Shown: piece after piece, positions 1 through 8,030 of the stretch | How positions within the stretch are numbered: the stretch's first letter is position 1 | Layout of the letters: each line of letters begins with the position of its first letter | Source of the DNA: Burkholderiaceae bacterium | GTDB lineage: Bacteria > Pseudomonadota > Gammaproteobacteria > Burkholderiales > Burkholderiaceae_E | Length of the DNA stretch: 8,123 nt | Reading direction: 5' to 3' | Assembly: GCA_019428955.1 (NCBI GenBank) | Contig: JAHYJF010000158.1 | Span: 1 to 8,123, forward strand | Translations under genes and position numbers: made by a program | Notes under the pieces: generated by a model | Seen by the model: only the letters and a program-made list of their open reading frames with translations | Database searches by the model: none | What the model was told of the DNA's origin: nothing

Positions 1-551
1 TTTTTGGGGAGAGCATCCGGGCACTGCGCCGGCTCAATGAACTTGGCTATGGCAGCGAGCTGGAACTCAACCTGGTCTACAACCCCCAGGGGGCGGTATT
101 GCCACCGCCGCAGGAAGCTCTCGAGCACGACTATCGCCGCATGCTCGGTGAGCGCTACGGTATTGTTTTCTCGCGCTTGCTTACCCTTACCAACATGCCA
201 ATCCAGCGTTTCGGATCGATGCTGGTGTCCAATGGGCAGTTCGATTCCTATATGGGGCTGCTTTGCAGCGCGCACTCGGATGCGAACCTCGATGCGGTGA
301 TGTGCCGCGACACGGTGAGCGTCGACTGGCGCGGCTATCTCCATGACTGCGATTTCAACCAGATGCTGGACCTGCCGCTGCGCAGTGGTGGGCGGGCGAT
401 GACGCACGTGACTGAGGTCAGCGGCGAATCGCTGGCGGGAAATCCGATCGCGGTCGCTGGCCATTGCTACGGTTGCACTGCCGGGCAGGGCAGTTCGTGC
501 AGCGGTGCCCTGGCCCAGCCCGAGCAGCTCAAGGTCGCGGCAACGCGCTGA
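1..551 (+). CDS. arsS: Arsenosugar biosynthesis radical SAM protein ArsS, C-terminal part (5' end outside window)
   Basis: This is the last 182 codons of an open frame that enters from the left edge (first full codon at 3, stop TGA 549-551). The family is a radical SAM enzyme that, in characterised members, transfers the adenosyl moiety of SAM to dimethylated arsenic in arsenosugar synthesis. The radical SAM CxxxCxxC core is not in the window; what is present is the C-terminal DUF3641-type region. Visible signatures are LELNLVYNPQGAVLPPPQ near the start, the stretch TLTNMPIQRFG, then CRDTVSVDWRGYLHDCDFNQ with two Cys, and finally the Cys-rich tail GHCYGCTAGQGSSCSGALA. These match what I know of the ArsS / 'radical SAM Cys-rich' family very closely. 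Some relatives carry selenocysteine in the tail; here all tail positions are TGC/TGT-type Cys codons, with no in-frame TGA before the stop. The gene ends 129 nt before the fused transferase on the same strand, which supports a shared transcript. Identification is firm; the N-terminal half cannot be assessed. Confidence 0.93.
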   Translation, partial: FGESIRALRRLNELGYGSELELNLVYNPQGAVLPPPQEALEHDYRRMLGERYGIVFSRLLTLTNMPIQRFGSMLVSNGQFDSYMGLLCSAHSDANLDAVMCRDTVSVDWRGYLHDCDFNQMLDLPLRSGGRAMTHVTEVSGESLAGNPIAVAGHCYGCTAGQGSSCSGALAQPEQLKVAATR

Positions 552-665
552 GCTGGTCCATTTCACGCTGACCGAAGCGAAGGCAGGCCGGGCGCATCTC
601 GGCAAGTTGTTGGCGCAGCGCGCGACGCTTGCCGGCATGGGTAGGGCGTTACTATGGTCGGCAAC
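552..665 (+). other. Gap between arsS and the transferase gene
   Basis: This short stretch holds no gene I can support. A frame beginning near 550 stays open to a TGA at 682-684, but it has no convincing start or recognisable product. Arms GGCAAG (601-606) and CTTGCC (628-633) can pair around a GCGC-rich interior, giving an imperfect hairpin with no T-run after it. A possible ATG at 654 lies in frame with the next gene but has only a weak upstream purine stretch. I see no promoter, so read-through from arsS is the simplest reading. Confidence 0.45.
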
Positions 666-671
666 GAGGAG
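666..671 (+). promoter_or_regulatory. Ribosome binding site deciding the GTG start of the transferase
   Basis: The hexamer GAGGAG sits 9 nt before GTG 681, a near-ideal Shine-Dalgarno placement. The alternative in-frame ATG at 654 has no comparable motif. Starting at 681 also places the beta-strand AVIIPALDEEE right at the N-terminus, where family-2 glycosyltransferases normally begin. This favours GTG 681 over ATG 654. Confidence 0.65.
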
Positions 672-680
672 CCTAGGAAA

Positions 681-2138
681 GTGAGACGAAGCATTGCGGT
701 CATCATCCCAGCGCTGGATGAAGAGGAGTTGATCGGCGCGGCGCTGGCCTCGGTCGACGAGGCGTCCGCCTACTGGGCGCAGGCCGTGGCGCCAGGCTCG
801 GCGCCGGAGACGCCAGCGGTGGTGTCTGTGGTGGTCGATGGTGGCAGCAGCGACCGGACGCGAGAGCTTGCCGCCGGCGCCGGCGCGACGGTGCTCGAGG
901 TAGCGCCGGGGCGCTCTTCGCAAATGAACGCCGGAGCCGCCGCGGTGACTGCAGACGTGCTGGTGTTTCTGCACGCTGACTGCCGGTTGCCAGCGGACGG
1001 CCTCGCCGAGCTCGACGCCGCGTTGGACCTCGCGCCCCGCGAGGCCGCCTGGGGTCGGTTCGACGTCCGTCTCGAACCGCCATCGCCGCTGTTGCGGCTG
1101 GTTGCAGGGGCGATGAATCTGCGCTCGCGCCTGACCGGAATCGCCACTGGCGATCAGGCGATCTTCGTGACCGCAATCGCCTGGGAGTTGATCGGCGGCT
1201 TTGCCGCGCAGCCCCTGATGGAGGACATCGAGATTTGCCGCCGGCTCAAACTCGCGGTCGGTCAGCCCTTGGGTTTGCGCGCCGTCGTGACGAGCTCGTC
1301 ACGGCGCTGGCAGGAGCACGGTGCGCTGCGCACAGTGGCCTCGATGTGGCTCTATCGTGCGCTCTACGCTCTGGGCGTTTCACCGGAGTCTCTGCACCGG
1401 CGCTATTACGGAGTATCAGAATCGGTTCCTGGCCAGGAATCGGGGCTGGGCGGACCACTGGCGCCCGACGACGCAGAGCAGGGCCGGCGGGAGCGGGTAG
1501 TGACGGCACCGGAGCGCCGGGCGTTGATCGTGTTCGCGCGCGAACCGATCGCCGGGCGGGTCAAGATGCGCCTGGCGGCCGAAATCGGTGAGCTTGCGGC
1601 GCTGCGGGTCTACCGGCAACTACTAACCCGCACGCTACGCCTGGCGCAGCGTTACCGGCAGCGGGGCGGCGTCGCGGTGATATTGGCCGGAGCCGGGTTT
1701 GACGGAGCGGGCGAACTGGAGGGACGGGCCAGCCGCCTCGGCTTCGGGTGGCAGGAGCAGCGCGGCGGCGATCTCGGCGCACGAATGCACGATGCCTTCG
1801 AGCGCGCCTTTGCCGACGGCTTCGAGCAGGTGGTGCTGATCGGCAGCGACTGCCCGGTGATGGGCGTGCGCGAACTGGACAGCGCTTTTGCGGCACTCGC
1901 GGCGAGCGATGCGGCGATCAATCCCGCCGAGGACGGCGGCTATGCGCTGGTCGCGCTAAGGCGCCCTCTGGGCGCGCTGTTCGAGGGCATCTCCTGGGGC
2001 AGCGATGCGGTGCTCGCGCAGACCCGGCAGGCGGCGCTGCAAGCAGGGGTCAAGCTCGAATTGTTGCGCCAGCTGTGGGATGTCGACCGGGTCGCGGACC
2101 TGCAGCGCTGGCAAGCCGGGCACCGCGCTCAGCGCTGA
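681..2138 (+). CDS. Fused arsenosugar-associated transferase: TIGR04283-type GT2 domain + DUF2064/TIGR04282-type domain
   Basis: The protein has 485 residues from GTG 681 (494 from ATG 654). Residues 5-235 form a family-2 glycosyltransferase: VIIPALDEEE at the N-terminus, DGGSSDRT at 53-60, the GRSSQMNAGA segment, FLHAD at 96-100 as the metal/nucleotide site, GDQAIF at 157-162, LMEDIEICRRL at 179-189, and SSRRWQEHG beyond. These fit TIGR04283. A polar, low-complexity linker of about 30 residues (around 246-275) follows. Residues 280-480 are a second alpha/beta transferase of the DUF2064 type (TIGR04282): FAREPIAGRVKMRL at 285-298, GGDLGARMHDAF, IGSDCP with SDCP at 389-392, PAEDGGY with EDGGY at 417-421, and a DVDRVADLQRW end. 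The usual KTR of the nucleotide loop is KMR here. In other genomes these two families usually sit as separate genes beside arsS, so the product probably performs sugar or nucleotide transfer after ArsS. The exact substrates are unknown to me. The product is cytosolic, with no signal peptide or membrane segment. The 3' end overlaps the convergent EAL gene by 10 bp. Confidence 0.9.
   Translation: MRRSIAVIIPALDEEELIGAALASVDEASAYWAQAVAPGSAPETPAVVSVVVDGGSSDRTRELAAGAGATVLEVAPGRSSQMNAGAAAVTADVLVFLHADCRLPADGLAELDAALDLAPREAAWGRFDVRLEPPSPLLRLVAGAMNLRSRLTGIATGDQAIFVTAIAWELIGGFAAQPLMEDIEICRRLKLAVGQPLGLRAVVTSSSRRWQEHGALRTVASMWLYRALYALGVSPESLHRRYYGVSESVPGQESGLGGPLAPDDAEQGRRERVVTAPERRALIVFAREPIAGRVKMRLAAEIGELAALRVYRQLLTRTLRLAQRYRQRGGVAVILAGAGFDGAGELEGRASRLGFGWQEQRGGDLGARMHDAFERAFADGFEQVVLIGSDCPVMGVRELDSAFAALAASDAAINPAEDGGYALVALRRPLGALFEGISWGSDAVLAQTRQAALQAGVKLELLRQLWDVDRVADLQRWQAGHRAQR
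2129..2138. other. 10-bp palindromic overlap of two convergent stop codons
   Basis: TCAGCGCTGA is its own reverse complement. Read rightwards it ends the transferase (Gln-Arg-stop), and read leftwards it ends the EAL protein (Gln-Arg-stop). Flanking CGCG at 2124-2127 and 2139-2142 can extend it to a short hairpin with one bulged C. No clear T-run follows on either side, so termination here is only a possibility. Confidence 0.85.
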
Positions 2139-4429
2139 CGCGAAGTTTCCTCGGATTGCTGATCGATGAGCGAGCGTGATCGGGTGCGGTCGGCAGCGGC
2201 GATGGTATAGCCATCAATGGCGGCAAAGAATTGGTCGATGCGGATCGGCCGTCCGAGCAGTTCACCCTGCATGCTGCGCACCCCGAGATCGGTCAGGCGA
2301 TCGAAGATTTCGCGGGTGTGTACGTGCTCGGCAATCGTGCAGATGTTGAGCCGCCGCGCCACCCGTACCGTGGCGAGCACAATTTCCTCGTCGATTTCAT
2401 CGGTGGGCAGGCTGCGAATGAATGAGCCGTCGATCTTGAGGTAGTCGAGCGGGAAACGCTTCAGGTATTCGAAGGTCGCCAGCCCGGTGCCGAAGTCGTC
2501 GAGCGCAATCCCGAAGCCGTCGGCCTTGAGTTCGTCGACCAGTCGTGAGGCGGCCGCCGGATTGCGGATTGCCTCGCTCTCGGTGATCTCGAACACGATC
2601 TGGTTGGCGGGAATTGCGTACAGGGCGCGTTGCTCACGGATGTAGCCGGCGATCGATCCTTCGCTCATCGTCAGCCCCGAGAGGTTGATCGAACACTTGT
2701 GGGTGCGCGCGAGCGCCTCGGGATTGGAGGCGAGCCAGCCGAAGACGCGCTTGATGACGCCACGATCCATCGAGGGGGTCATCTGGGCCTGCACTGCCAG
2801 CGACAGGAATTCGGGCGGGTGAATCAGGCTGCCGTCGCGCTCGATGAGCCTGATCAGCATTTCGTAGGACACCTTGCCGGGCGGAGCCTCGGGATCGAGA
2901 ATCGTCTGGGCGTGCATTTCGAAGCGATGCTCGCGAATCGATTCGCGAATATGCTCGATCTTGCTCTGGTGGGCGCGGCGCGCATCGATCGCGCTCTGCG
3001 ACAGCGGTTCGACAAAGAGTTGCGGATCGCGCACGCTGGCCGCGATTGCCATCGCGTCCGAGAGGGAAAACAGGCAATCCTCGCTGGTAATGCTGGCAGT
3101 GCGATCGATCAGCAGCGCGCCGATGCACACCTGCAGGCGAATGCTGCCATTATTGGTGTGCAGCACCTGACCACTGAGGTGTGAGTAGACCTCGCGGGCG
3201 ACGGAGCGAACCGCGGCCAGCGTCTCGGCGTGAATCAGCAGCGCGAAGCGCCCTCCCGAGAGCCGGGCGGCCGCGCATACTCCCGGTTGCCGGCGCAGCA
3301 ACGTCGCGGCGTCCTGTTCGAGCTGGAGGGTAGGGATCGATCCCGACAGGTCGTTGAGCGCGTCGAAGTTGGCGAAGTGCAGTCCCAGCAGGCCGTAACC
3401 GGGGCGGTCCGGCACCGCCAGGAGCTCGCCCACTTCCGCCAGCAGGCCGCGATCATTGAGCAGGCCGGTGGATAGATCCTGGCGGGCCTGGTGCGCCACC
3501 CGCAGCAGCGCCACCCGGCGGTCGGCGGCGATCGCCTGCAGCATCAGCGCCACCACGACTGCGCAGAACACCAGCACCGATGCTTCCAGGGCGCGGAAGA
3601 GTTGGTCGCCGGTGGCGTCGACCTGATAGGAACGCAGCATTAACAGCGTCAGCGCAGTGATCGCCAGGGTGGTCGCGGTGCTGCGATAGCTGTTGCGGAT
3701 CGAGATCCACGCCACGATCGGGAAATAGAAGAAAGCCAGTGCGTAGGACTGCAGGCCAGCACCGAACGACGACACCACCAGGCTGGCCAGCACCACGGCG
3801 AGAGTCAGGAGCAGGCTGGGATGGTCCACCAGCGTGGCTTCGAAGTCCGAGTGTTCACTGTGCTCAGTCGGTTCGAGCCAGGCGAGCAGGAGCGGGGTCA
3901 GGAGCAGGATTCCCAGCGCATCGATCAGCCACCAGCCCAATAGCAGCGGCCATCCGGTAGGCAGGACGATTGCCGCTGTGAGGCTTGCCGGCACGACCGA
4001 AGTCTGGCCGATGCTGACCAGGATGGCATCGATCGGAGCCGCAACGAACACCGCTCCGACGACCATCCTGACGGCCGCATCGAGGCGGTAGTCCGGTGGC
4101 TTCCACATCCCCAACTGCGAGAGCGCCGTGAGTGCCACCACCGGGCCGATGACCGTGCCCAGTGCGACGATTGGCGCAGTCCAGGGGGAGGGCAGCATCA
4201 GCAGCGCCCAGGCAAAGACCCCGGGGGCCGCAGCCAGCGCCCATCTGCGACCGTAGCGCCAGCCGAACGCAAAGGCGATGCCGCCAGCTGGCCAGATCAG
4301 CAAGCGCTCGTTATGGCCGAGTGCGATTCCCTGGGCCAATAGGCAGGCGATAAAGCTCAGCGTGGCGATCATCGCGACGCGAGAAAATGCTCCAAGCTCC
4401 TGTTTCGCGTTAGAGGCTGTGTCGGGCAA
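2129..4429 (-). CDS. Membrane-bound MASE1 / degenerate GGDEF / EAL protein, probable c-di-GMP phosphodiesterase
   Basis: The protein has 766 residues if it starts at TTG 4429. Residues about 18-290 are a string of hydrophobic segments with IWPAGG near 45-50 and FGWRYGRR after it, fitting the MASE1 membrane sensor domain. Residues about 320-480 resemble GGDEF, but the signature is SGGRF (391-395), so cyclase activity is very unlikely. It may bind GTP or regulate the next domain. Residues about 505-760 are an EAL domain: EML at 523-525 (Glu kept), Asn582 in SINLSG, FEITES with Glu614 and Glu617, Asp644-Asp645 in DDFGTG, Lys665 in KIDGSF, Glu701 in AEHVHT, and QGELLGRP. The main metal and catalytic positions are retained, so hydrolysis of cyclic-di-GMP is expected. 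The usual second Glu of AEGVE is His704. The start is uncertain. The longest frame begins at ATG 4528, but that would encode the 4481-4511 hairpin and has no ribosome site. TTG 4429 has AAGG 9 nt upstream; ATG 4372 is a further option. The gene lies downstream of acnA and converges with the arsenosugar block. Confidence 0.88.
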   Translation of the reverse strand: MPDTASNAKQELGAFSRVAMIATLSFIACLLAQGIALGHNERLLIWPAGGIAFAFGWRYGRRWALAAAPGVFAWALLMLPSPWTAPIVALGTVIGPVVALTALSQLGMWKPPDYRLDAAVRMVVGAVFVAAPIDAILVSIGQTSVVPASLTAAIVLPTGWPLLLGWWLIDALGILLLTPLLLAWLEPTEHSEHSDFEATLVDHPSLLLTLAVVLASLVVSSFGAGLQSYALAFFYFPIVAWISIRNSYRSTATTLAITALTLLMLRSYQVDATGDQLFRALEASVLVFCAVVVALMLQAIAADRRVALLRVAHQARQDLSTGLLNDRGLLAEVGELLAVPDRPGYGLLGLHFANFDALNDLSGSIPTLQLEQDAATLLRRQPGVCAAARLSGGRFALLIHAETLAAVRSVAREVYSHLSGQVLHTNNGSIRLQVCIGALLIDRTASITSEDCLFSLSDAMAIAASVRDPQLFVEPLSQSAIDARRAHQSKIEHIRESIREHRFEMHAQTILDPEAPPGKVSYEMLIRLIERDGSLIHPPEFLSLAVQAQMTPSMDRGVIKRVFGWLASNPEALARTHKCSINLSGLTMSEGSIAGYIREQRALYAIPANQIVFEITESEAIRNPAAASRLVDELKADGFGIALDDFGTGLATFEYLKRFPLDYLKIDGSFIRSLPTDEIDEEIVLATVRVARRLNICTIAEHVHTREIFDRLTDLGVRSMQGELLGRPIRIDQFFAAIDGYTIAAADRTRSRSLIDQQSEETSRQR

Positions 4430-4480
4430 GGGAATGCGCCTTTGGATCCGCGTCGTTGCAGTGTAATCGATCGACCATCC

Positions 4481-4511
4481 AGACCCGGGGCGGCAACGCC
4501 GCCCCGGGTCT
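4481..4511 (-). terminator. Perfect 14-bp GC hairpin downstream of acnA
   Basis: The arms AGACCCGGGGCGGC (4481-4494) and GCCGCCCCGGGTCT (4498-4511) pair perfectly around a 3-nt loop. The hairpin begins 41 nt after the acnA stop and lies just ahead of the likely start of the EAL gene. Its position and strength suggest a terminator or an RNA 3'-end stabiliser for acnA. No run of T follows on the minus strand (GGATGGTCG comes next) or on the plus strand, so it is not a textbook intrinsic terminator. It could instead attenuate read-through into the EAL gene. Confidence 0.6.
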
Positions 4512-4552
4512 ATCACGATTTCGCCCATCGTTTCAGGCGGCGCCGTGAGCGT

Positions 4553-7249
<2,697 letters not shown>

Positions 7250-7256
7250 TGCGGTT

Positions 7257-7264
7257 CTCTTCCT
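7257..7264 (-). promoter_or_regulatory. acnA ribosome binding site
   Basis: On the minus strand AGGAAGAG precedes ATG 7249 with a 7-nt gap. It decides the acnA start against the longer frame that begins at 7306. Confidence 0.7.
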
Positions 7265-7282
7265 GGGTGGAAATAGGGCATG

Positions 7283-7317
7283 GCGCCGCGCACGGGCGCG
7301 GCGCACATATCATGTGC
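7283..7317 (-). promoter_or_regulatory. Two overlapping hairpins in the acnA leader
   Basis: A 9-bp all-GC stem pairs GCGCCGCGC (7283-7291) with GCGCGGCGC (7296-7304) around a 4-nt loop. A second stem pairs GCACAT (7303-7308) with ATGTGC (7312-7317) around a 3-nt loop. They share bases 7303-7304, so both cannot form completely at once. In the acnA transcript the smaller one comes first and the GC stem sits about 18 nt before the ribosome site. They might control acnA translation, or the pair might end transcripts from the MliC-like gene. Function is inferred only. Confidence 0.4.
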
Positions 7318-7318
7318 T

Positions 7319-7355
7319 ATTAGAAATCTTAGGCGAAAAGGAAAATTGTAGTGGA
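7319..7355 (-). promoter_or_regulatory. Possible acnA promoter region
   Basis: This intergenic stretch is clearly AT-richer than its surroundings. On the minus strand it offers two -10-like hexamers, TAAGAT (7326-7331) and TCTAAT (7319-7324, five of six matches to TATAAT). I find no good -35 hexamer at 16-18 nt; the best is a weak TCCACT. A promoter here is plausible because acnA usually has its own, but the exact boxes are uncertain. Confidence 0.3.
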
Positions 7356-7370
7356 GAAGGCCGGTCGCCG

Positions 7371-7826
7371 TCAGAGGCGGCACTCATTGGCCAACTGTTT
7401 TCCTTTGCTGGTGTCGAGCAGCATTGCCTTGGCGGGGATGACGATCCACACCAGGCCGCTGGCATTGTCCTCGAAGCGCAGCGCTCCGCTCTGGGTCACC
7501 ACGGCCAGCATGGTGTAGTCCTTGCGTCCCCAATTGAGGCTTACCGAGCGACGATCAGGGGTTATCTCCCTGACGTTGACGCTGCGGCCAAGCTCGCACT
7601 TGTACTCTCCGGCTTCGAAGGCGATTAGGACCGGGGTCGCCACGGACGCCTCGCCCGCTGCTGGCTGGGGTGGTGTTACGGCGGGTGTCATCGCCGCGGT
7701 CGTGACGGTGCTTGGCGTCGCGGTGATGGCGCCCTCGGTCTCGGTGGCCTGGACTTGCCCGGCAAGGACAGCGGCTCCGGCGACGACCAGCGCAGCGCTG
7801 GCGCTTGAGAACATTGCTCTGTTCAT
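7371..7826 (-). CDS. Secreted MliC-like (C-type lysozyme inhibitor fold) protein, putative
   Basis: The protein has 151 residues. The first 30 or so form a signal peptide: a short charged start MNR, a hydrophobic core AALVVAGAAVLAG, and a likely cut after QVQA, so the mature protein should be periplasmic. There is no lipobox Cys. A Thr/Pro/Ala-rich spacer (about 32-65) leads to a beta-rich domain of about 80 residues with only two Cys, Cys77 (EYKCELG) and Cys149 (ANECRL), well placed for one disulfide. The pattern of Cys near the start, SGALRF, GLVWIVIPAKAMLL and a final Cys resembles MliC/PliC proteins, which protect the cell wall from host lysozyme. The similarity is from memory of the pattern and is not strong, and the classical SGxxY is SGALRF here. 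ATG 7826 was chosen because GGAG (7834-7837) lies 7 nt upstream and it gives the signal peptide. The frame runs further to 8021, but the added part looks non-coding. It lies 121 nt before acnA on the same strand. Confidence 0.75.
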   Translation of the reverse strand: MNRAMFSSASAALVVAGAAVLAGQVQATETEGAITATPSTVTTAAMTPAVTPPQPAAGEASVATPVLIAFEAGEYKCELGRSVNVREITPDRRSVSLNWGRKDYTMLAVVTQSGALRFEDNASGLVWIVIPAKAMLLDTSKGKQLANECRL

Positions 7827-7884
7827 TACGCTGCTCCGAAATGTGCGCCGTGCAGAACCCCGAAGTGCCTCCGACAGCGCGACA

Positions 7885-7922
7885 AGCTGGAACTCAACCT
7901 GCAACTCGGCAGCTTGCCACCG
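7885..7922 (+). repeat. Short direct repeat of an arsS segment
   Basis: The 17 bases AGCTGGAACTCAACCTG at 7885-7901 are identical to 58-74 inside arsS. Another identical 9-mer, TTGCCACCG, follows at 7914-7922, matching 98-106. The gap between the two blocks is 12 nt here and 23 nt in arsS. It could be a relic of an arsS-like sequence or chance in GC-rich DNA. Confidence 0.4.
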
Positions 7923-7995
7923 AGGTACCCCAATTCTCTCCAGGAATAACCCTGGGTTCACATCGTATTCTCTTTGACCGTGCCGTGTGCGCCCG

Positions 7996-8019
7996 GGCCG
8001 CTGGAGCCGACCAACGGCC
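7996..8019 (-). terminator. Terminator-like hairpin after the gene at the right edge
   Basis: GGCCGCTGG (7996-8004) and CCAACGGCC (8011-8019) form a 9-bp stem with a 6-nt loop, starting 11 nt after the stop codon at 8031-8033. The one non-Watson-Crick position is a G-U pair in a minus-strand transcript but a C-A mismatch in a plus-strand one, which favours a role on the minus strand. There is no T-run, so it may need another factor or may only protect the RNA end. Confidence 0.45.
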
Positions 8020-8030
8020 AATCCATCCCG

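Larger units (their letters stand above)
7827..8030. other. Gene-free stretch between the MliC-like gene and the gene at the right edge
   Basis: These 204 bases contain no gene I can support. They hold the ribosome site of the MliC-like gene, a short arsS-like repeat (7885-7922), inverted arms CAAGCTG (7883-7889) and CAGCTTG (7910-7916), and a hairpin just after the neighbouring stop codon. No convincing promoter boxes were found, although the promoter of the MliC-like gene should lie here. Confidence 0.5.

Noticed and set aside
4..300. Plus-strand frame of 98 codons overlapping arsS
   Set aside because: It is out of frame with ArsS, whose conserved motifs fill the same bases.
549..551. Possible selenocysteine TGA at the arsS end
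   Set aside because: The TGA lies after the complete Cys-rich tail, and the frame beyond shows no conserved sequence, so it is a normal stop.
703..1176. Arg/Pro-rich frames opposite the GT2 domain
   Set aside because: Composition is a by-product of GC-rich codons, and the plus-strand frame has strong family motifs.
7250..7306. N-terminal extension of AcnA by 19 residues
   Set aside because: The added residues come from a GC hairpin, are Arg-rich, and ignore a good ribosome site in front of ATG 7249.
7827..8021. N-terminal extension of the MliC-like protein by 65 residues
   Set aside because: It would bury the signal peptide in the middle of the protein. A good ribosome site precedes ATG 7826.
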